From positions 62,001 through 126,000 of the forward strand of contig DDTQ01000011.1 in NCBI GenBank assembly GCA_002344125.1: a stretch of 64,000 nt of DNA. Reading direction: 5' to 3'. Below are positions 35,835-45,019 of this stretch, piece after piece; position 1 is the stretch's first letter, and the number at the start of each line of letters is the position of its first letter. A program made the translations under genes and the position numbers. The DNA is from Ignavibacteria bacterium UBA2360. GTDB taxonomy: Bacteria > Bacteroidota > Ignavibacteria > Tepidaquicellales > OLB5. Below the pieces are notes generated by a model, which saw nothing but the letters and a program-made list of their open reading frames with translations, did not search any database and had not been told where the DNA came from.

Positions 35835-37128
35835 GCTCAATATATTCTGGTTCAGAAGGGATCTGCGGCTTGAAGATAACGCAGGTCTGTATAACGCTTT
35901 AAAAGCCGGATTGCCGGTTATGCCGTTATTCATATTTGATACCGATATACTTGACAAACTGGAAAACCAAGCAGATGCCAGGGTAGAGTTCATATTCAAC
36001 GCACTTATTGAATTAGATTCAGAACTCAGGCAATACGGTTCAGCACTGTTAACCCTTGCCGGCAGGCCGGCAGAGTTGTGGAAGGAAATTATTAAGAAGT
36101 ATGATATTTCTGAGGTGTTTACAAACCGCGACTATGAACCCTACGCTATCAACAGGGATATAGAAGTTGAATCGATCCTTAAAGAAAGCGGAATAAAGTT
36201 CAATACGTTTAAAGACCAGGTAATTTTTGAAATGAACGAGGTTGTAAAACCTGACGGTAAGCCTTACTCTATATATACACCCTACAGCAATAAATGGCGC
36301 GAGAATCTTGGGGGAAGTGATATCCCGGATTACAAGATCAATCCCGGAATGAACTTTCACCAATTCAGCAGTAAATTACTTACACCGGAAGAAACAGGAT
36401 TTAAAACGAATGGTATAGATTACCCAACAAAAAAAGTTCGTGAAGATATCATCAAGAATTATGACAAGACCCGTGATATACCATCAATTGAAGGTACATC
36501 CCGTCTGAGCGTACATTTGAGATTCGGCACGGTGAGTCCCCGTATGCTTGTGAAACAAGCAATGAAACTGAATGATGTATGGCTTAAGGAATTGATTTGG
36601 CGTGAATTTTTTATGATGATACTTTATCACTACCCGCATTCCGCAGTATCTTCATTCAAGCCTGAGTATGAAAGGATAGAATGGAGAAATAATGAAGAAG
36701 AGTTTGAGGCATGGTGCAATGGATCCACCGGCTATCCGATAGTAGATGCGGGAATGCGTGAGCTGAATGCCACGGGGTTTATGCATAACAGGGTTAGAAT
36801 GATAACTGCGAGCTTTTTATGTAAAGATCTTCTCATTGACTGGCGCTGGGGAGAGCGGTATTTTGCTGAAAAACTTCTGGATTACGAGTTATCTTCAAAT
36901 GTTGGTAACTGGCAGTGGGCTGCGGGAACCGGCTGCGATGCAGCCCCGTATTTCAGGATCTTCAATCCCGCGTCGCAGCAGCAGAAATTTGACCCTGAGC
37001 TAACGTACATCAATAAATGGGTTCCGGAATACGGAAATTTTGGTTACGCAAACCCTATTGTTGATCATAAAGCAGCCAGAGAGCGTACACTGAAAGCTTA
37101 TAAAGAAGCATTGAAAAAGCAGGCATAA
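35824..37128 (+). CDS. phr: Deoxyribodipyrimidine photolyase (class I type)
   Basis: A 434-residue flavoprotein that repairs UV pyrimidine dimers. The N-terminal Rossmann domain begins NIFWFRRDLRLEDNAGL. The C-terminal FAD domain shows GTSRLSVHLRFGTVSPR, ELIWREFFMMILYHYP, STGYPIVDAGMRELNATGFM, RMITASFLCKDLLIDWRWGE and NVGNWQWAAGTGCDAAPYFR, which hold the FAD contacts and the end of the Trp electron chain. Length and motifs fit a class I CPD photolyase; a cryptochrome is less likely. It overlaps the preceding secreted-protein gene by 11 bases. Confidence 0.95.
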   Translation: MKDKLNIFWFRRDLRLEDNAGLYNALKAGLPVMPLFIFDTDILDKLENQADARVEFIFNALIELDSELRQYGSALLTLAGRPAELWKEIIKKYDISEVFTNRDYEPYAINRDIEVESILKESGIKFNTFKDQVIFEMNEVVKPDGKPYSIYTPYSNKWRENLGGSDIPDYKINPGMNFHQFSSKLLTPEETGFKTNGIDYPTKKVREDIIKNYDKTRDIPSIEGTSRLSVHLRFGTVSPRMLVKQAMKLNDVWLKELIWREFFMMILYHYPHSAVSSFKPEYERIEWRNNEEEFEAWCNGSTGYPIVDAGMRELNATGFMHNRVRMITASFLCKDLLIDWRWGERYFAEKLLDYELSSNVGNWQWAAGTGCDAAPYFRIFNPASQQQKFDPELTYINKWVPEYGNFGYANPIVDHKAARERTLKAYKEALKKQA

Positions 37129-37273
37129 ACCATTGATTTACAAATTATTTATTATTGTTTTTACAGTAATTTACGATAATAGTTAATAATCAAGTATTTT
37201 TTCAGAAACTTATACTGAATAACAACAAGTTAAGCTAATACACACACTATATAACATAAAAACAAAGGACTAA

Positions 37274-38224
37274 ATGGAAAGTAAAGCACTTTACTGGATC
37301 TTATTTAATGTATTTGTTCTGCTGATGCTCGCATTGGATCTGGGAGTATTTAACAGGAAAGCGCATGAAGTAAAAATTAAGGAGGCATTGATATGGAGCG
37401 GCGTCTGGATAATGCTTGCACTTGCTTTCAATTTGGTTCTGTATTATTTCTACGCGCCGCCTGAGGGCGTTACAAGGGCTGAGTCAGCATTGCAGTTTTT
37501 GACAGGTTACGTGATTGAAAAATCATTGAGCGTTGATAACATCTTTGTATTCGTGCTTATCTTCACATATTTCAAAGTACCGGCAATATACCAGCACAAG
37601 GTTTTGTTCTGGGGAATTTTGGGCGCATTGATAATGCGGGCAATATTCATTTTTGCCGGCGTAGCTCTTATCAACCAGTTTGCGTGGATAATTTATGTGT
37701 TCGGCGGCTTCCTGGTGTTTACGGGAATAAAGCTTCTGATACAGAAAGATAAGGAGGTTCACCCTGAAAAGAATCCACTCATCAGGCTCTTCAAGAGATT
37801 TTTCAGGGTAACAGAAAGCTATGAGGGCGGTAAATTTTTCACAATGCAAAACTCCCGCAGGGTGGCAACTCCGCTCTTCATTGTGTTAATTATGATCGAA
37901 ACAACTGACCTGATTTTTGCGGTAGATTCGATCCCTGCAATATTGGCGGTTACACAGGATCCGTTCATAGTTTACAGTTCTAATGTATTTGCAATTCTTG
38001 GATTGCGCTCATTATACTTCGCGCTTGCGGGATTAGTTAAGCTTTTCAAATACCTGCAATATGGATTGGCTGCCATTCTAATACTGGTTGGCGCTAAAAT
38101 GATACTTAACCACTATTATACCGCCAAGATAATTTCAACGGAGTTATCACTCATATTAATAGTTTCTATACTGGCTGCTTCGGTGATCGTTTCATTGTTT
38201 AAACGGGATCTGAATAGTGCCTGA
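37274..38224 (+). CDS. TerC/Alx family membrane protein
   Basis: A 316-residue protein with about nine membrane segments. Conserved acidic motifs are MLALDLGVFNRKAHEVKIKE near 20, EKSLSVDNIFVF near 80 and ETTDLIFAVDSIPAIL near 210, typical of TerC/Alx proteins, which handle metal ions; Mn export is shown for some members. FAILGLRSLYFAL is also conserved. An AAAGGA sequence lies nine bases before the ATG. No yybP-ykoY-like riboswitch fold was evident in the 145-base upstream gap, though I could not fold it. Confidence 0.92.
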   Translation: MESKALYWILFNVFVLLMLALDLGVFNRKAHEVKIKEALIWSGVWIMLALAFNLVLYYFYAPPEGVTRAESALQFLTGYVIEKSLSVDNIFVFVLIFTYFKVPAIYQHKVLFWGILGALIMRAIFIFAGVALINQFAWIIYVFGGFLVFTGIKLLIQKDKEVHPEKNPLIRLFKRFFRVTESYEGGKFFTMQNSRRVATPLFIVLIMIETTDLIFAVDSIPAILAVTQDPFIVYSSNVFAILGLRSLYFALAGLVKLFKYLQYGLAAILILVGAKMILNHYYTAKIISTELSLILIVSILAASVIVSLFKRDLNSA

Positions 38225-38333
38225 GGAAAGCTGACTGACCGGGCGAAACATTTAGCAGGAATTAGGTATTTATTTTTAATAAATTTAATCATTAATTGCA
38301 GGCAGCAATTGAATAATTATTATTAGTTTAATT

Positions 38334-38954
38334 ATGGATCCCAAAATTCTTCTGGTTTTAGTACCGGTTCTGGTAGTGCCATGGATCGTGTTATATTTTG
38401 TACTCATTGCTTCCAATAAGAAAGTAGTTTCAAACTATAGGAAATTAAACGATAAATATCAGTTAGATACGGACCTCTCCAAAAAAGTGGGAATGAAGAC
38501 ACATCCGTGCGCCGAAGGCATTTACCGTAGCAGACAGGTGAAAATTGAAAGTGTGGTAAGAGATTCAGTTGACGGGAACAAGGTCATACCGCATACAGTC
38601 TTAACCGTAGATTGCGCTAACACAGATAACTTCCATTTTAAAGTAGTTAAAAGGAACAAGAAGAACACGCAGAACTACAGCGCAGGTTCAACATTAGTAG
38701 ATGACAGCGAGTTTGATGATAAATTCATAATAACAACAAATAACCCCGGCAAAGTTAAAAGGATATTTGATTTCAATACCAAGTTCAAGCTGGACCAGGT
38801 ATCAGCGCTTGGATTCAGCGGATTAATAGCACTTGAAGGCAACAGGCTTATTTATATGGAGCCTGAACTTCTTGCAAGCGATGATTCATTAATGAGAATT
38901 GAGCTGATGATGCATGAATTTTGTGATATAGCGGAAGTAATGCGTTATAACTGA
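38334..38954 (+). CDS. Membrane-anchored protein of unknown function
   Basis: A 206-residue protein with one N-terminal membrane helix (residues 5-26, ILLVLVPVLVVPWIVLYFVL). The rest is soluble: SNYRKLNDKYQLDTDLSKKV, GIYRSRQVKIESVVRD, TVLTVDCANTDNFHFKVVK and a C-terminal IALEGNRLIYMEPELLAS. The pattern (small TM, short basic region, then a sandwich-like domain that ends in a helix) resembles uncharacterised Bacteroidota DUF proteins, but I cannot name one. It follows terC by 109 bases. Confidence 0.65.
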   Translation: MDPKILLVLVPVLVVPWIVLYFVLIASNKKVVSNYRKLNDKYQLDTDLSKKVGMKTHPCAEGIYRSRQVKIESVVRDSVDGNKVIPHTVLTVDCANTDNFHFKVVKRNKKNTQNYSAGSTLVDDSEFDDKFIITTNNPGKVKRIFDFNTKFKLDQVSALGFSGLIALEGNRLIYMEPELLASDDSLMRIELMMHEFCDIAEVMRYN

Positions 38955-38961
38955 GTCAATA

Positions 38962-38999
38962 AAAAAACTCCTTCAGTCTTAGGACCAAAGGAGTTGATT
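38962..38999 (-). terminator. Terminator in the convergent gap before 39135
   Basis: The stem aactcctt / aaggagtt. The T-run is on the minus-strand side, so it mainly serves the T9SS protein gene at 39135-40886, 140 bases upstream on that strand. Confidence 0.75.
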
Positions 39000-39134
39000 T
39001 GGGGTAAAACATATATAAAAGGATGCCATGTAGTCTCTATCTTGCCTTCTTCATATCTCCTCTAATCATTACATATAGTAAAGCCATCGAATCCCTGGAA
39101 ACATTAACTAACCAAACTTTTACATCGGGCAAAT

Positions 39135-40886
39135 CTATTTGATCAAGATCATTTTTTTTGTTTCGGTAAATGAATTACCGCTTCCGTAACCTTCAGTGTT
39201 TATCCGGTAGAAGTATGTGCCTGAAGCCAGCATTGAAGCATCAAATCCGGCTTCATAAGTACCTGCATTTTGCGAAGCGTTAACAACTTCGCTAACTTTA
39301 TTACCTAAAATATCGTAAACAGTAAGTTTCACAATTGAAGCGGAAGTTATACTGTATCTTATCTTTGTAACCGGATTAAACGGATTGGGGTAGTTCTGCC
39401 GCAGTTCAAACTTTCCGGGTGTGTTATTGCTGATAGTTGTAATTCCCGTTAAGGGCCCGAAAGTTCCGTCAAATTTTATATTCTGCGCGTAGATCCCTCC
39501 GCCATCGAGTCTTTTATCCTGCCAGCATAAAATGCTGTTACCGTTCGTTAAATTGATAACTGAGTTAATTCTTATCTTTGAGCTTGTTATACTGCTTGCT
39601 GTAACTATATTACCCGGCCATAGATACGCGCCTGATGGACCAAGCATTGAAGCCCTGATAATATTATTTCCAGAAGGAGCTGACTGGTTAAAACAAATGA
39701 TCGCTGAAGTATCTCTTGTCATGACGGTATATAACCCAACCTGATCGGTACCAAGAGATTGAACAGCAACGCCATCGCCCCATTGCCTTACGCCGGATGA
39801 ATTGATCTTCTGGGCGTAGAAGCCCCATTGTGTCTGACCGCTGTTCGCTTCCTGCCAGGCTACGTAAGTTTCACCGGTTGCCTGCATATAAGCGGCAACA
39901 GGCGCAAAGTGATTGTTTGTTGTATTACCTGAAACTGCCGTGCCGTTCACAGGAAACTGAATTGCGCCGGCGGAATTTTTCCTTTGAATGTAGCCTGTCG
40001 TTAAATTAACCGCATTCCTGTCATCATGCCAGCAGTAAACCGCACCGCTATTTCCATCAGAAAACAAACGGGGTGTGTAAAATCCCGATACCCTGCCAAG
40101 CGAGTACACAGTATCCTGTGTCGCATTCCAGACCCTTGCGCCGGCTGAAGAAACTTTCTGGCTGTATATCCTGTAGTTGGCGGGACTGATAAATGAGCCG
40201 GTATAACCGGAAAACATCACTATAACGCTTCCGTTATCAGAAGGAACAATTGCGGGCCAGTCATAATTTTCAGTGGTTCCGCTTGTCCAAATTACCGGTG
40301 AAGTGCCCCACTGCTTAACGCCTGCGGCATTTATTTTCTGAAACGCAAGCTTCTGTGGGCCTGAGCCGATTCTCCAGAAGAAAACATAATTGCCGTCAGA
40401 TGTTTGAACGACTTTTGGATTTGGCTGAAAGGAATTCACGGAGTCAGAAAGCGCAATGCCATTGGCTCCCCACATTTGAGTACCCGCGGGACTTATCATA
40501 TACGCAAACGGATTTATCTGTCCGCCGCTTCTTATATCTGTGAATGTCAGAATACAATTATTATTGTTATCAGCTATCATATCCCAATCAACCAGTGATG
40601 AATTCTGCGGATTGCCGCTGATCAATATTCCGCCGGCAGCAAACTGCGGATTTCCGTTAACATCGAGCTTCTGCAGATACACGGCGTAGCTTCCGCCGCG
40701 GCTATCAAACCAGGAATAATAGGTTGAGCCATCCGGGCATAGCGCCAGTTTCTGAACTGACTGCTCACCTGCTTCATCGCTAACCAAAGTATTAACTGCC
40801 GTATTCGGATTCCACTGCGCAATTGAACTGTATGCGGAAACTAAAAAGAGCATCAGGGAAAAAAATCTGTTAAATGTAAATTTCAT
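39135..40886 (-). CDS. Secreted T9SS-sorted protein of unknown function
   Basis: A 583-residue protein with a signal peptide (FFSLMLFLVSAYSSIAQ, cleaved near residue 23). The middle part repeats a pattern of about 45-60 residues in which strands such as YAVYLQKLDVNGNPQF, LAFQKINAAGVKQWG, RIYSQKVSSAGARVWN and YAQKINSSGVRQWGDG alternate with CWHDDR or CWQDKR type motifs. This looks like a beta-propeller that I cannot name. The T9SS type A domain forms the end (LRQNYPNPFNPVTKIRYSIT ... KKMILIK). No enzyme motif is visible. Divergent from the first paralogous helical gene. Confidence 0.85.
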   Translation of the reverse strand: MKFTFNRFFSLMLFLVSAYSSIAQWNPNTAVNTLVSDEAGEQSVQKLALCPDGSTYYSWFDSRGGSYAVYLQKLDVNGNPQFAAGGILISGNPQNSSLVDWDMIADNNNNCILTFTDIRSGGQINPFAYMISPAGTQMWGANGIALSDSVNSFQPNPKVVQTSDGNYVFFWRIGSGPQKLAFQKINAAGVKQWGTSPVIWTSGTTENYDWPAIVPSDNGSVIVMFSGYTGSFISPANYRIYSQKVSSAGARVWNATQDTVYSLGRVSGFYTPRLFSDGNSGAVYCWHDDRNAVNLTTGYIQRKNSAGAIQFPVNGTAVSGNTTNNHFAPVAAYMQATGETYVAWQEANSGQTQWGFYAQKINSSGVRQWGDGVAVQSLGTDQVGLYTVMTRDTSAIICFNQSAPSGNNIIRASMLGPSGAYLWPGNIVTASSITSSKIRINSVINLTNGNSILCWQDKRLDGGGIYAQNIKFDGTFGPLTGITTISNNTPGKFELRQNYPNPFNPVTKIRYSITSASIVKLTVYDILGNKVSEVVNASQNAGTYEAGFDASMLASGTYFYRINTEGYGSGNSFTETKKMILIK

Positions 40887-40996
40887 GCGTTAAATTAGTT
40901 AATTAATAAGGAACATCTATAAAAATACTTTTACGTATAAATACAATCAAATAGAATATCACCCATAATTACCCACCACTACAAGATACTTATTGT

Positions 40997-41004
40997 TATA
41001 TTTG
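40997..41004 (+). promoter_or_regulatory. TAnnTTTG -7 box before the 41028 gene
   Basis: TATATTTG lies 23 bases before the ATG. No TTTG is found at the -33 position. Confidence 0.35.
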
Positions 41005-41027
41005 CAGGATAATTTAAGAATATTTCA

Positions 41028-42497
41028 ATGAAAGTTACCCACCAACAAAAGCAATCAAAATTTATCGAAATTTTCTTCAGTTTTGATGAAAAAGAGAAGA
41101 AAAACTTCATAAAATTCGCAGTAAGCACATACTTTAGCAGTAAAAGGAACCATAAACCAATGCTTAACAGGTTATTAAAATTCGCAAAGGATCGTAACAG
41201 AAGCAGTGAAAATGGAATCAGCGATTTACTGCAAAAAGAGCTGAAGTTAAGTAAAAGGGCTTTATGGAACAGATTTTGGGAGTTAACAAAAATTGCTGAA
41301 AGTTACCTGTTGGTTCAAAATACAGCCGGCAAAAGCCTGCTGAGGAATAATATACTGCTGGAGGAATATTCAAAACGGAAAATGTATGAACTCCTCAGAC
41401 TGCAGCTAACACCCGCTAAAAACGCGGTTAAAAAGGAAAAGATCGAAACGGATACATATTTTGAAGTACACAGTCTGTACCGTAAGGTTAGCGCTTTTTT
41501 TTCTGAGCAGAATAATTATCCTGAGTCCGCGGTATTTTATAAACTTCAATCTGAATACTGGCTTCTTCATTTTTTGATAGTACTTTTTAAACAGCTTCTC
41601 GATACTGAGCTTCAGAAAAAGAACAATATAGATGTATCGTCTGAGCTTTCGGATAAACTGCTTGACTGCATCGATAAAGAGAAACTGCTTTCTATTGTAA
41701 AAAAGAATCTGCCTGTTGTATCAATTCCCGCAGAAATTTATTACCTGCTGTACTGGTCTTTTAAGGAAACAGATGGTTCTGAATTTTATTATTCCGCGCG
41801 TGATATGTTCCTTAAAAACGGGGAAATGTTCGCAATCGATTACAAAAATGAGGTTTATCAGTATTTAAGGAATTACTGCATAGATAAGACGAATAAAGGA
41901 GAATTCAGCTATTACAAAGAGATCTTTGAACTGAATAACAGCATAATAAGCGAAGGGCTTTTTAAAGATCTTAATGTGGTTAATTCCCAGACGAATAATT
42001 TCAGGAATTTTATATTTGCCGCATTGAGATTGAACGAATTTGAATGGGTTAAAACTTTCATTGGCGAACACTCAAAAGAACTGCCGGAAGAAATGCGCGA
42101 AGATGAAGTAAATCTGAACACAGGCATACTGAAAGTTTACGAAAAAGAATTTGATAACGCTCTGAACTTTCTTAAAAAAGTGAGAAGGAAAAGGTACCTT
42201 CAGTACCTTGATACAAGCGTATATAAACTTATAATATTTTATGAAATTTCTGATATAGAAAATTCATATTCAGAAACAGCAAGGCTGAAGGATTATATCA
42301 GGAAGCACAAAGATATTCCCGCATATTTAAAAGCCGGTTATCAGAAATTCATAAAGATCTATGGCGACTTGCTGAAACTGAAACTGAACTACGACAGGAC
42401 AGAAAATGAGTTCTTTATTGAACAGATGAAACCCATCAAAAACGTGGGGCTCGGCAGCTGGCTTTATGAAAAAGGTACTGAGCTGCTGGGAAAGTAG
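41028..42497 (+). CDS. Helical protein of unknown function, paralogous family member A
   Basis: A 489-residue hydrophilic protein, no signal peptide or membrane segment, predicted almost all helical. It shares layout and weak sequence with the three genes at 45673, 47106 and 62309: an N-terminal part about 90 residues long (FFSFDEKEKKNFIKFAVSTY ... ELTKIAESYLLVQNT) and a C-terminal part with RLNEFEWVKTFIGEHSKELP, KEFDNALNFLKKVRRKRYLQ and YKLIIFYEISDIEN, which look like TPR-type hairpins. It is the most divergent copy and lacks the SPFFNKN motif. No catalytic residues are apparent and I do not recognise a named family. Confidence 0.8.
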   Translation: MKVTHQQKQSKFIEIFFSFDEKEKKNFIKFAVSTYFSSKRNHKPMLNRLLKFAKDRNRSSENGISDLLQKELKLSKRALWNRFWELTKIAESYLLVQNTAGKSLLRNNILLEEYSKRKMYELLRLQLTPAKNAVKKEKIETDTYFEVHSLYRKVSAFFSEQNNYPESAVFYKLQSEYWLLHFLIVLFKQLLDTELQKKNNIDVSSELSDKLLDCIDKEKLLSIVKKNLPVVSIPAEIYYLLYWSFKETDGSEFYYSARDMFLKNGEMFAIDYKNEVYQYLRNYCIDKTNKGEFSYYKEIFELNNSIISEGLFKDLNVVNSQTNNFRNFIFAALRLNEFEWVKTFIGEHSKELPEEMREDEVNLNTGILKVYEKEFDNALNFLKKVRRKRYLQYLDTSVYKLIIFYEISDIENSYSETARLKDYIRKHKDIPAYLKAGYQKFIKIYGDLLKLKLNYDRTENEFFIEQMKPIKNVGLGSWLYEKGTELLGK

Positions 42498-42557
42498 CTT
42501 AGGTTAAGCGGCATCTTACCCTAAAAAAACTACATTTAATTTTACCCAATAAATTAG

Positions 42558-42565
42558 TAAATTTG
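42558..42565 (+). promoter_or_regulatory. TAnnTTTG -7 box for icd
   Basis: TAAATTTG lies 58 bases before the icd ATG. An AAAGGA Shine-Dalgarno-like sequence is seen nearer the start. Confidence 0.4.
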
Positions 42566-42623
42566 CTGATACACTCCGAAAATATACAATAAAAATAAAT
42601 ATATATTCAAGAAAGGATATTAA

Positions 42624-44057
42624 ATGTCTGGAAATACTCCAATTACAGTAGCATATGGCGATGGTATAGGACCCGAAATAATGCAGGCAACACTTGATAT
42701 AATTCAGGCTGCCGGCGCAAAATTAGATATTGAAGTAATTGAAATAGGCGAAAAAGTCTATGGAAAGGGAATAGCCGAGGGTATTGAACCGACTGCATGG
42801 GATTCATTACTCAGGACAAAAGTTTTCCTTAAGGCGCCAATAACAACACCGCAGGGCGGCGGCTTTAAGAGCCTTAATGTAGCCACCAGGAAAACTCTTG
42901 GCCTATACGCTAACGTGCGCCCGTGTGTTTCTTACGCGCCGTATATTCAGACAAAACATCCCGTAATGGATGTAGTTATAATGAGAGAAAACGAAGAGGA
43001 TCTTTATGCCGGCATAGAATACAAACAGACGGACCAGGTAATGCAGGGCTTGAAACTTATTTCTTCGCCGGGTTCTGAGAAGATAATCCGCTACGCTTTT
43101 GAATACGCTAAGGCAAACGGCAGAAAAAAAGTTACATGCTTTATGAAAGATAACATCATGAAGTTCACAGACGGACTTTTCCATAAGATATTTGATGAAG
43201 TTGGAAAAGAGTATCCTGATATTGAAAAAGACAGCTGGATAGTAGATATTGGCGCAGCGAAACTTGCCACTACCCCGGAGGATTTTGATGTTGTTGTAAT
43301 GGAAAATCTGTACGGCGATATATTATCTGATGTAACAGCGCAGATGACAGGTTCAGTTGGCCTTGCAGGTTCAGCGAACATAGGCGATAAATGCGCAATG
43401 TTCGAGGCGATACACGGTTCAGCGCCGAGGCGCGCGGGACAGAACGCCGCAAACCCTTCAGGGCTGCTGCTTGGCGCGGTGCTTATGCTTGCGCATATCA
43501 ACCAGTCTGAGGTTGCTACAAAAGTTCATAACGCATGGCTTAAAACCCTGGAAGACGGAGTGAACACATACGATATATACAGGGAAGGCGTAAGTAAAGA
43601 AAAAGTTGGAACCAAGGAATTCGCGCAGGCAGTTATTGCAAGGCTTGGGCAGAAACCTTCAACCTTAAAACCGGTCGAGTACCATGATTTTGAAGTGAAA
43701 ATGCAGCCGCATTATGACTACAGAAAAATAAAAAAAGCGAAAAAAGATCTTGTTGGAGTTGATGTGTTTTTACACTGGACAGAAGGCACAGCCGAAGAGC
43801 TTGGCAATAAACTGAAAGATATTGCTGTTGAGGGCCTGAAACTTACGGCAATTACAAACAGGGGTGTGAAAGTTTACCCGGGCGGATTGAAAGAAACTTT
43901 CTGCGTGGATCACTGGAGGTGCAGATTCGAGGCAGATGGAACTACAACACATGATAAATTAATAGCTCAGCTGGAAAAATTCCGCGCTGAAGGATATGAT
44001 TTTATCAAAACCGAAAATCTTTACACCTTTGACGGTGAAAATGGGTTTTCATCATAA
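42624..44057 (+). CDS. icd: Isocitrate dehydrogenase, NADP-type with C-terminal extension
   Basis: A 477-residue enzyme that oxidises isocitrate to 2-oxoglutarate in the TCA cycle. The isopropylmalate-dehydrogenase fold shows YGDGIGPEIM at 10-19, VRPCVSYAP, MRENEEDLYAGIEY, the metal-binding ENLYGDILSDVTAQMTGSVG and EAIHGSAPRRAGQNAANPSG. The C-terminal 130 residues (from about 345) form an extra domain as in the Thermus and Rickettsia enzymes, which explains the length over the E. coli protein. Cofactor choice was not read from residues. It is preceded by a TAAATTTG box and followed by a terminator. Confidence 0.93.
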   Translation: MSGNTPITVAYGDGIGPEIMQATLDIIQAAGAKLDIEVIEIGEKVYGKGIAEGIEPTAWDSLLRTKVFLKAPITTPQGGGFKSLNVATRKTLGLYANVRPCVSYAPYIQTKHPVMDVVIMRENEEDLYAGIEYKQTDQVMQGLKLISSPGSEKIIRYAFEYAKANGRKKVTCFMKDNIMKFTDGLFHKIFDEVGKEYPDIEKDSWIVDIGAAKLATTPEDFDVVVMENLYGDILSDVTAQMTGSVGLAGSANIGDKCAMFEAIHGSAPRRAGQNAANPSGLLLGAVLMLAHINQSEVATKVHNAWLKTLEDGVNTYDIYREGVSKEKVGTKEFAQAVIARLGQKPSTLKPVEYHDFEVKMQPHYDYRKIKKAKKDLVGVDVFLHWTEGTAEELGNKLKDIAVEGLKLTAITNRGVKVYPGGLKETFCVDHWRCRFEADGTTTHDKLIAQLEKFRAEGYDFIKTENLYTFDGENGFSS

Positions 44058-44077
44058 CAAGTTAAACTGATCATTTT

Positions 44078-44118
44078 AAACGGCTCTTCAATATTATTAT
44101 TGATGAGCCGTTTTTATT
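44078..44118 (+). terminator. Terminator after icd
   Basis: The stem aaacggctc / gagccgttt with an 18-base AT-rich loop, followed by TTTTTATTTA. Confidence 0.8.
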
Positions 44119-44122
44119 TATT

Positions 44123-44566
44123 ATGAAGATTAAAATTAAAACCAAAGTTGAGCAGGATTTCAGGAGCGTCTTCCAAGCCTTTGATATTAAACTGTTTATG
44201 AAACTTAAACCGCCTTTTGTTGGTTTAAATGTAATAAGATTTGATGGCTGCAAAAAGAACGATATTGTTGATGTTGAAATTAATATCCTGGGATTTAAAC
44301 AAAGGTGGGTATCTGTAATAACAGATAACGGTGAAAGCGCAAGTGAGGTATATTTTGTTGATGAAGGTAAGGATTTACCAAAGCCTCTAAAAGACTGGAA
44401 ACATAGACACATAATTGAAAAATCTGTTGATAGTAGCATAATTATTGATGATATTACGTACAGTTCCGGTAATTTTTTGATGGATTTATTGCTGTTTCCG
44501 GCATTTTTTCTGCAATTTTATTACAGAAAGCCGGTTTACAGATCCTATTTTAGAAAACTAAACTAA
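44123..44566 (+). CDS. SRPBCC-like ligand-binding protein
   Basis: A 147-residue protein. The N-terminus KIKTKVEQDFRSVFQAFD and the following strands KPPFVGLNVIRFDGCKKNDI, VDVEINILGFKQRWVSVITD and the C-terminal SSGNFLMDLLLFPAFFLQFY with a final helix fit the START/SRPBCC helix-grip fold of Bacteroidota proteins. The ligand is unknown. It lies four bases ahead of a GNAT acetyltransferase gene and starts just after the icd terminator, so the two form a small operon. Confidence 0.65.
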   Translation: MKIKIKTKVEQDFRSVFQAFDIKLFMKLKPPFVGLNVIRFDGCKKNDIVDVEINILGFKQRWVSVITDNGESASEVYFVDEGKDLPKPLKDWKHRHIIEKSVDSSIIIDDITYSSGNFLMDLLLFPAFFLQFYYRKPVYRSYFRKLN

Positions 44567-44570
44567 TTTT

Positions 44571-44969
44571 ATGGTAATAAGCTATAAAACCAACGCTAAG
44601 ATCGAAGCGCATGAGCTTTCAGAGCTGTTTAAAGCTTCGGGCATAAAACGCCCGGTTGAGGACCTGAACAGGGTAAAGAACATGATAGAAAATTCCAATC
44701 TCACAGTCACAGCCTGGGATGGCGAAAAGCTGGTTGGAATAGCCCGGGCTTTGAGTGATTTCAGTTATTGCTGCTATCTTTCAGATCTTGCGGTTGATAA
44801 AGAATACCAGAACCAGGGAATTGGCCATGAACTGGTAAATGAAGTGCAGAAACTTATCGGGGATGAATCTAACCTTGTATTGCTTTCAGCGCCTGAGGCA
44901 ATGGAGTATTATCCTAAGATCGGCTTTGAAAAAGCCGGGAACGCATACATTATTTACCGTAAAAAGTAA
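44571..44969 (+). CDS. GNAT family N-acetyltransferase
   Basis: A 132-residue GNAT protein. The acetyl-CoA-binding region is LSDLAVDKEYQNQGIGHELV (residues about 71-90), with the Q-x-x-G-x-G variant QNQGIG. Preceding strands LTVTAWDGEKLVGIARALSD and the later YYPKIGFEKAGNAYIIYR match the fold. The substrate is not predictable. It follows the SRPBCC-like gene by four bases. Confidence 0.85.
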   Translation: MVISYKTNAKIEAHELSELFKASGIKRPVEDLNRVKNMIENSNLTVTAWDGEKLVGIARALSDFSYCCYLSDLAVDKEYQNQGIGHELVNEVQKLIGDESNLVLLSAPEAMEYYPKIGFEKAGNAYIIYRKK

Positions 44970-44983
44970 CCTCAGATTATAGC

Positions 44984-45015
44984 TTGTTAATTTTATCATT
45001 CATTTGGTAAATTTG
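44984..45015 (+). promoter_or_regulatory. Predicted promoter for pdxH
   Basis: TTG at 44984-44986 and TAAATTTG at 45008-45015 are 21 bases apart. The box ends four bases before the ATG at 45020, so transcription would start at or next to the start codon. Confidence 0.5.
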
Positions 45016-45019
45016 TAAC

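Noticed and set aside
37129..37273. Possible yybP-ykoY manganese riboswitch before the TerC gene
   Set aside because: No conserved riboswitch core could be recognised by eye; the region is short and AT-rich.
43091..43501. Minus-strand open frame of 136 residues
   Set aside because: It is antisense to icd, whose motifs are intact across the region.
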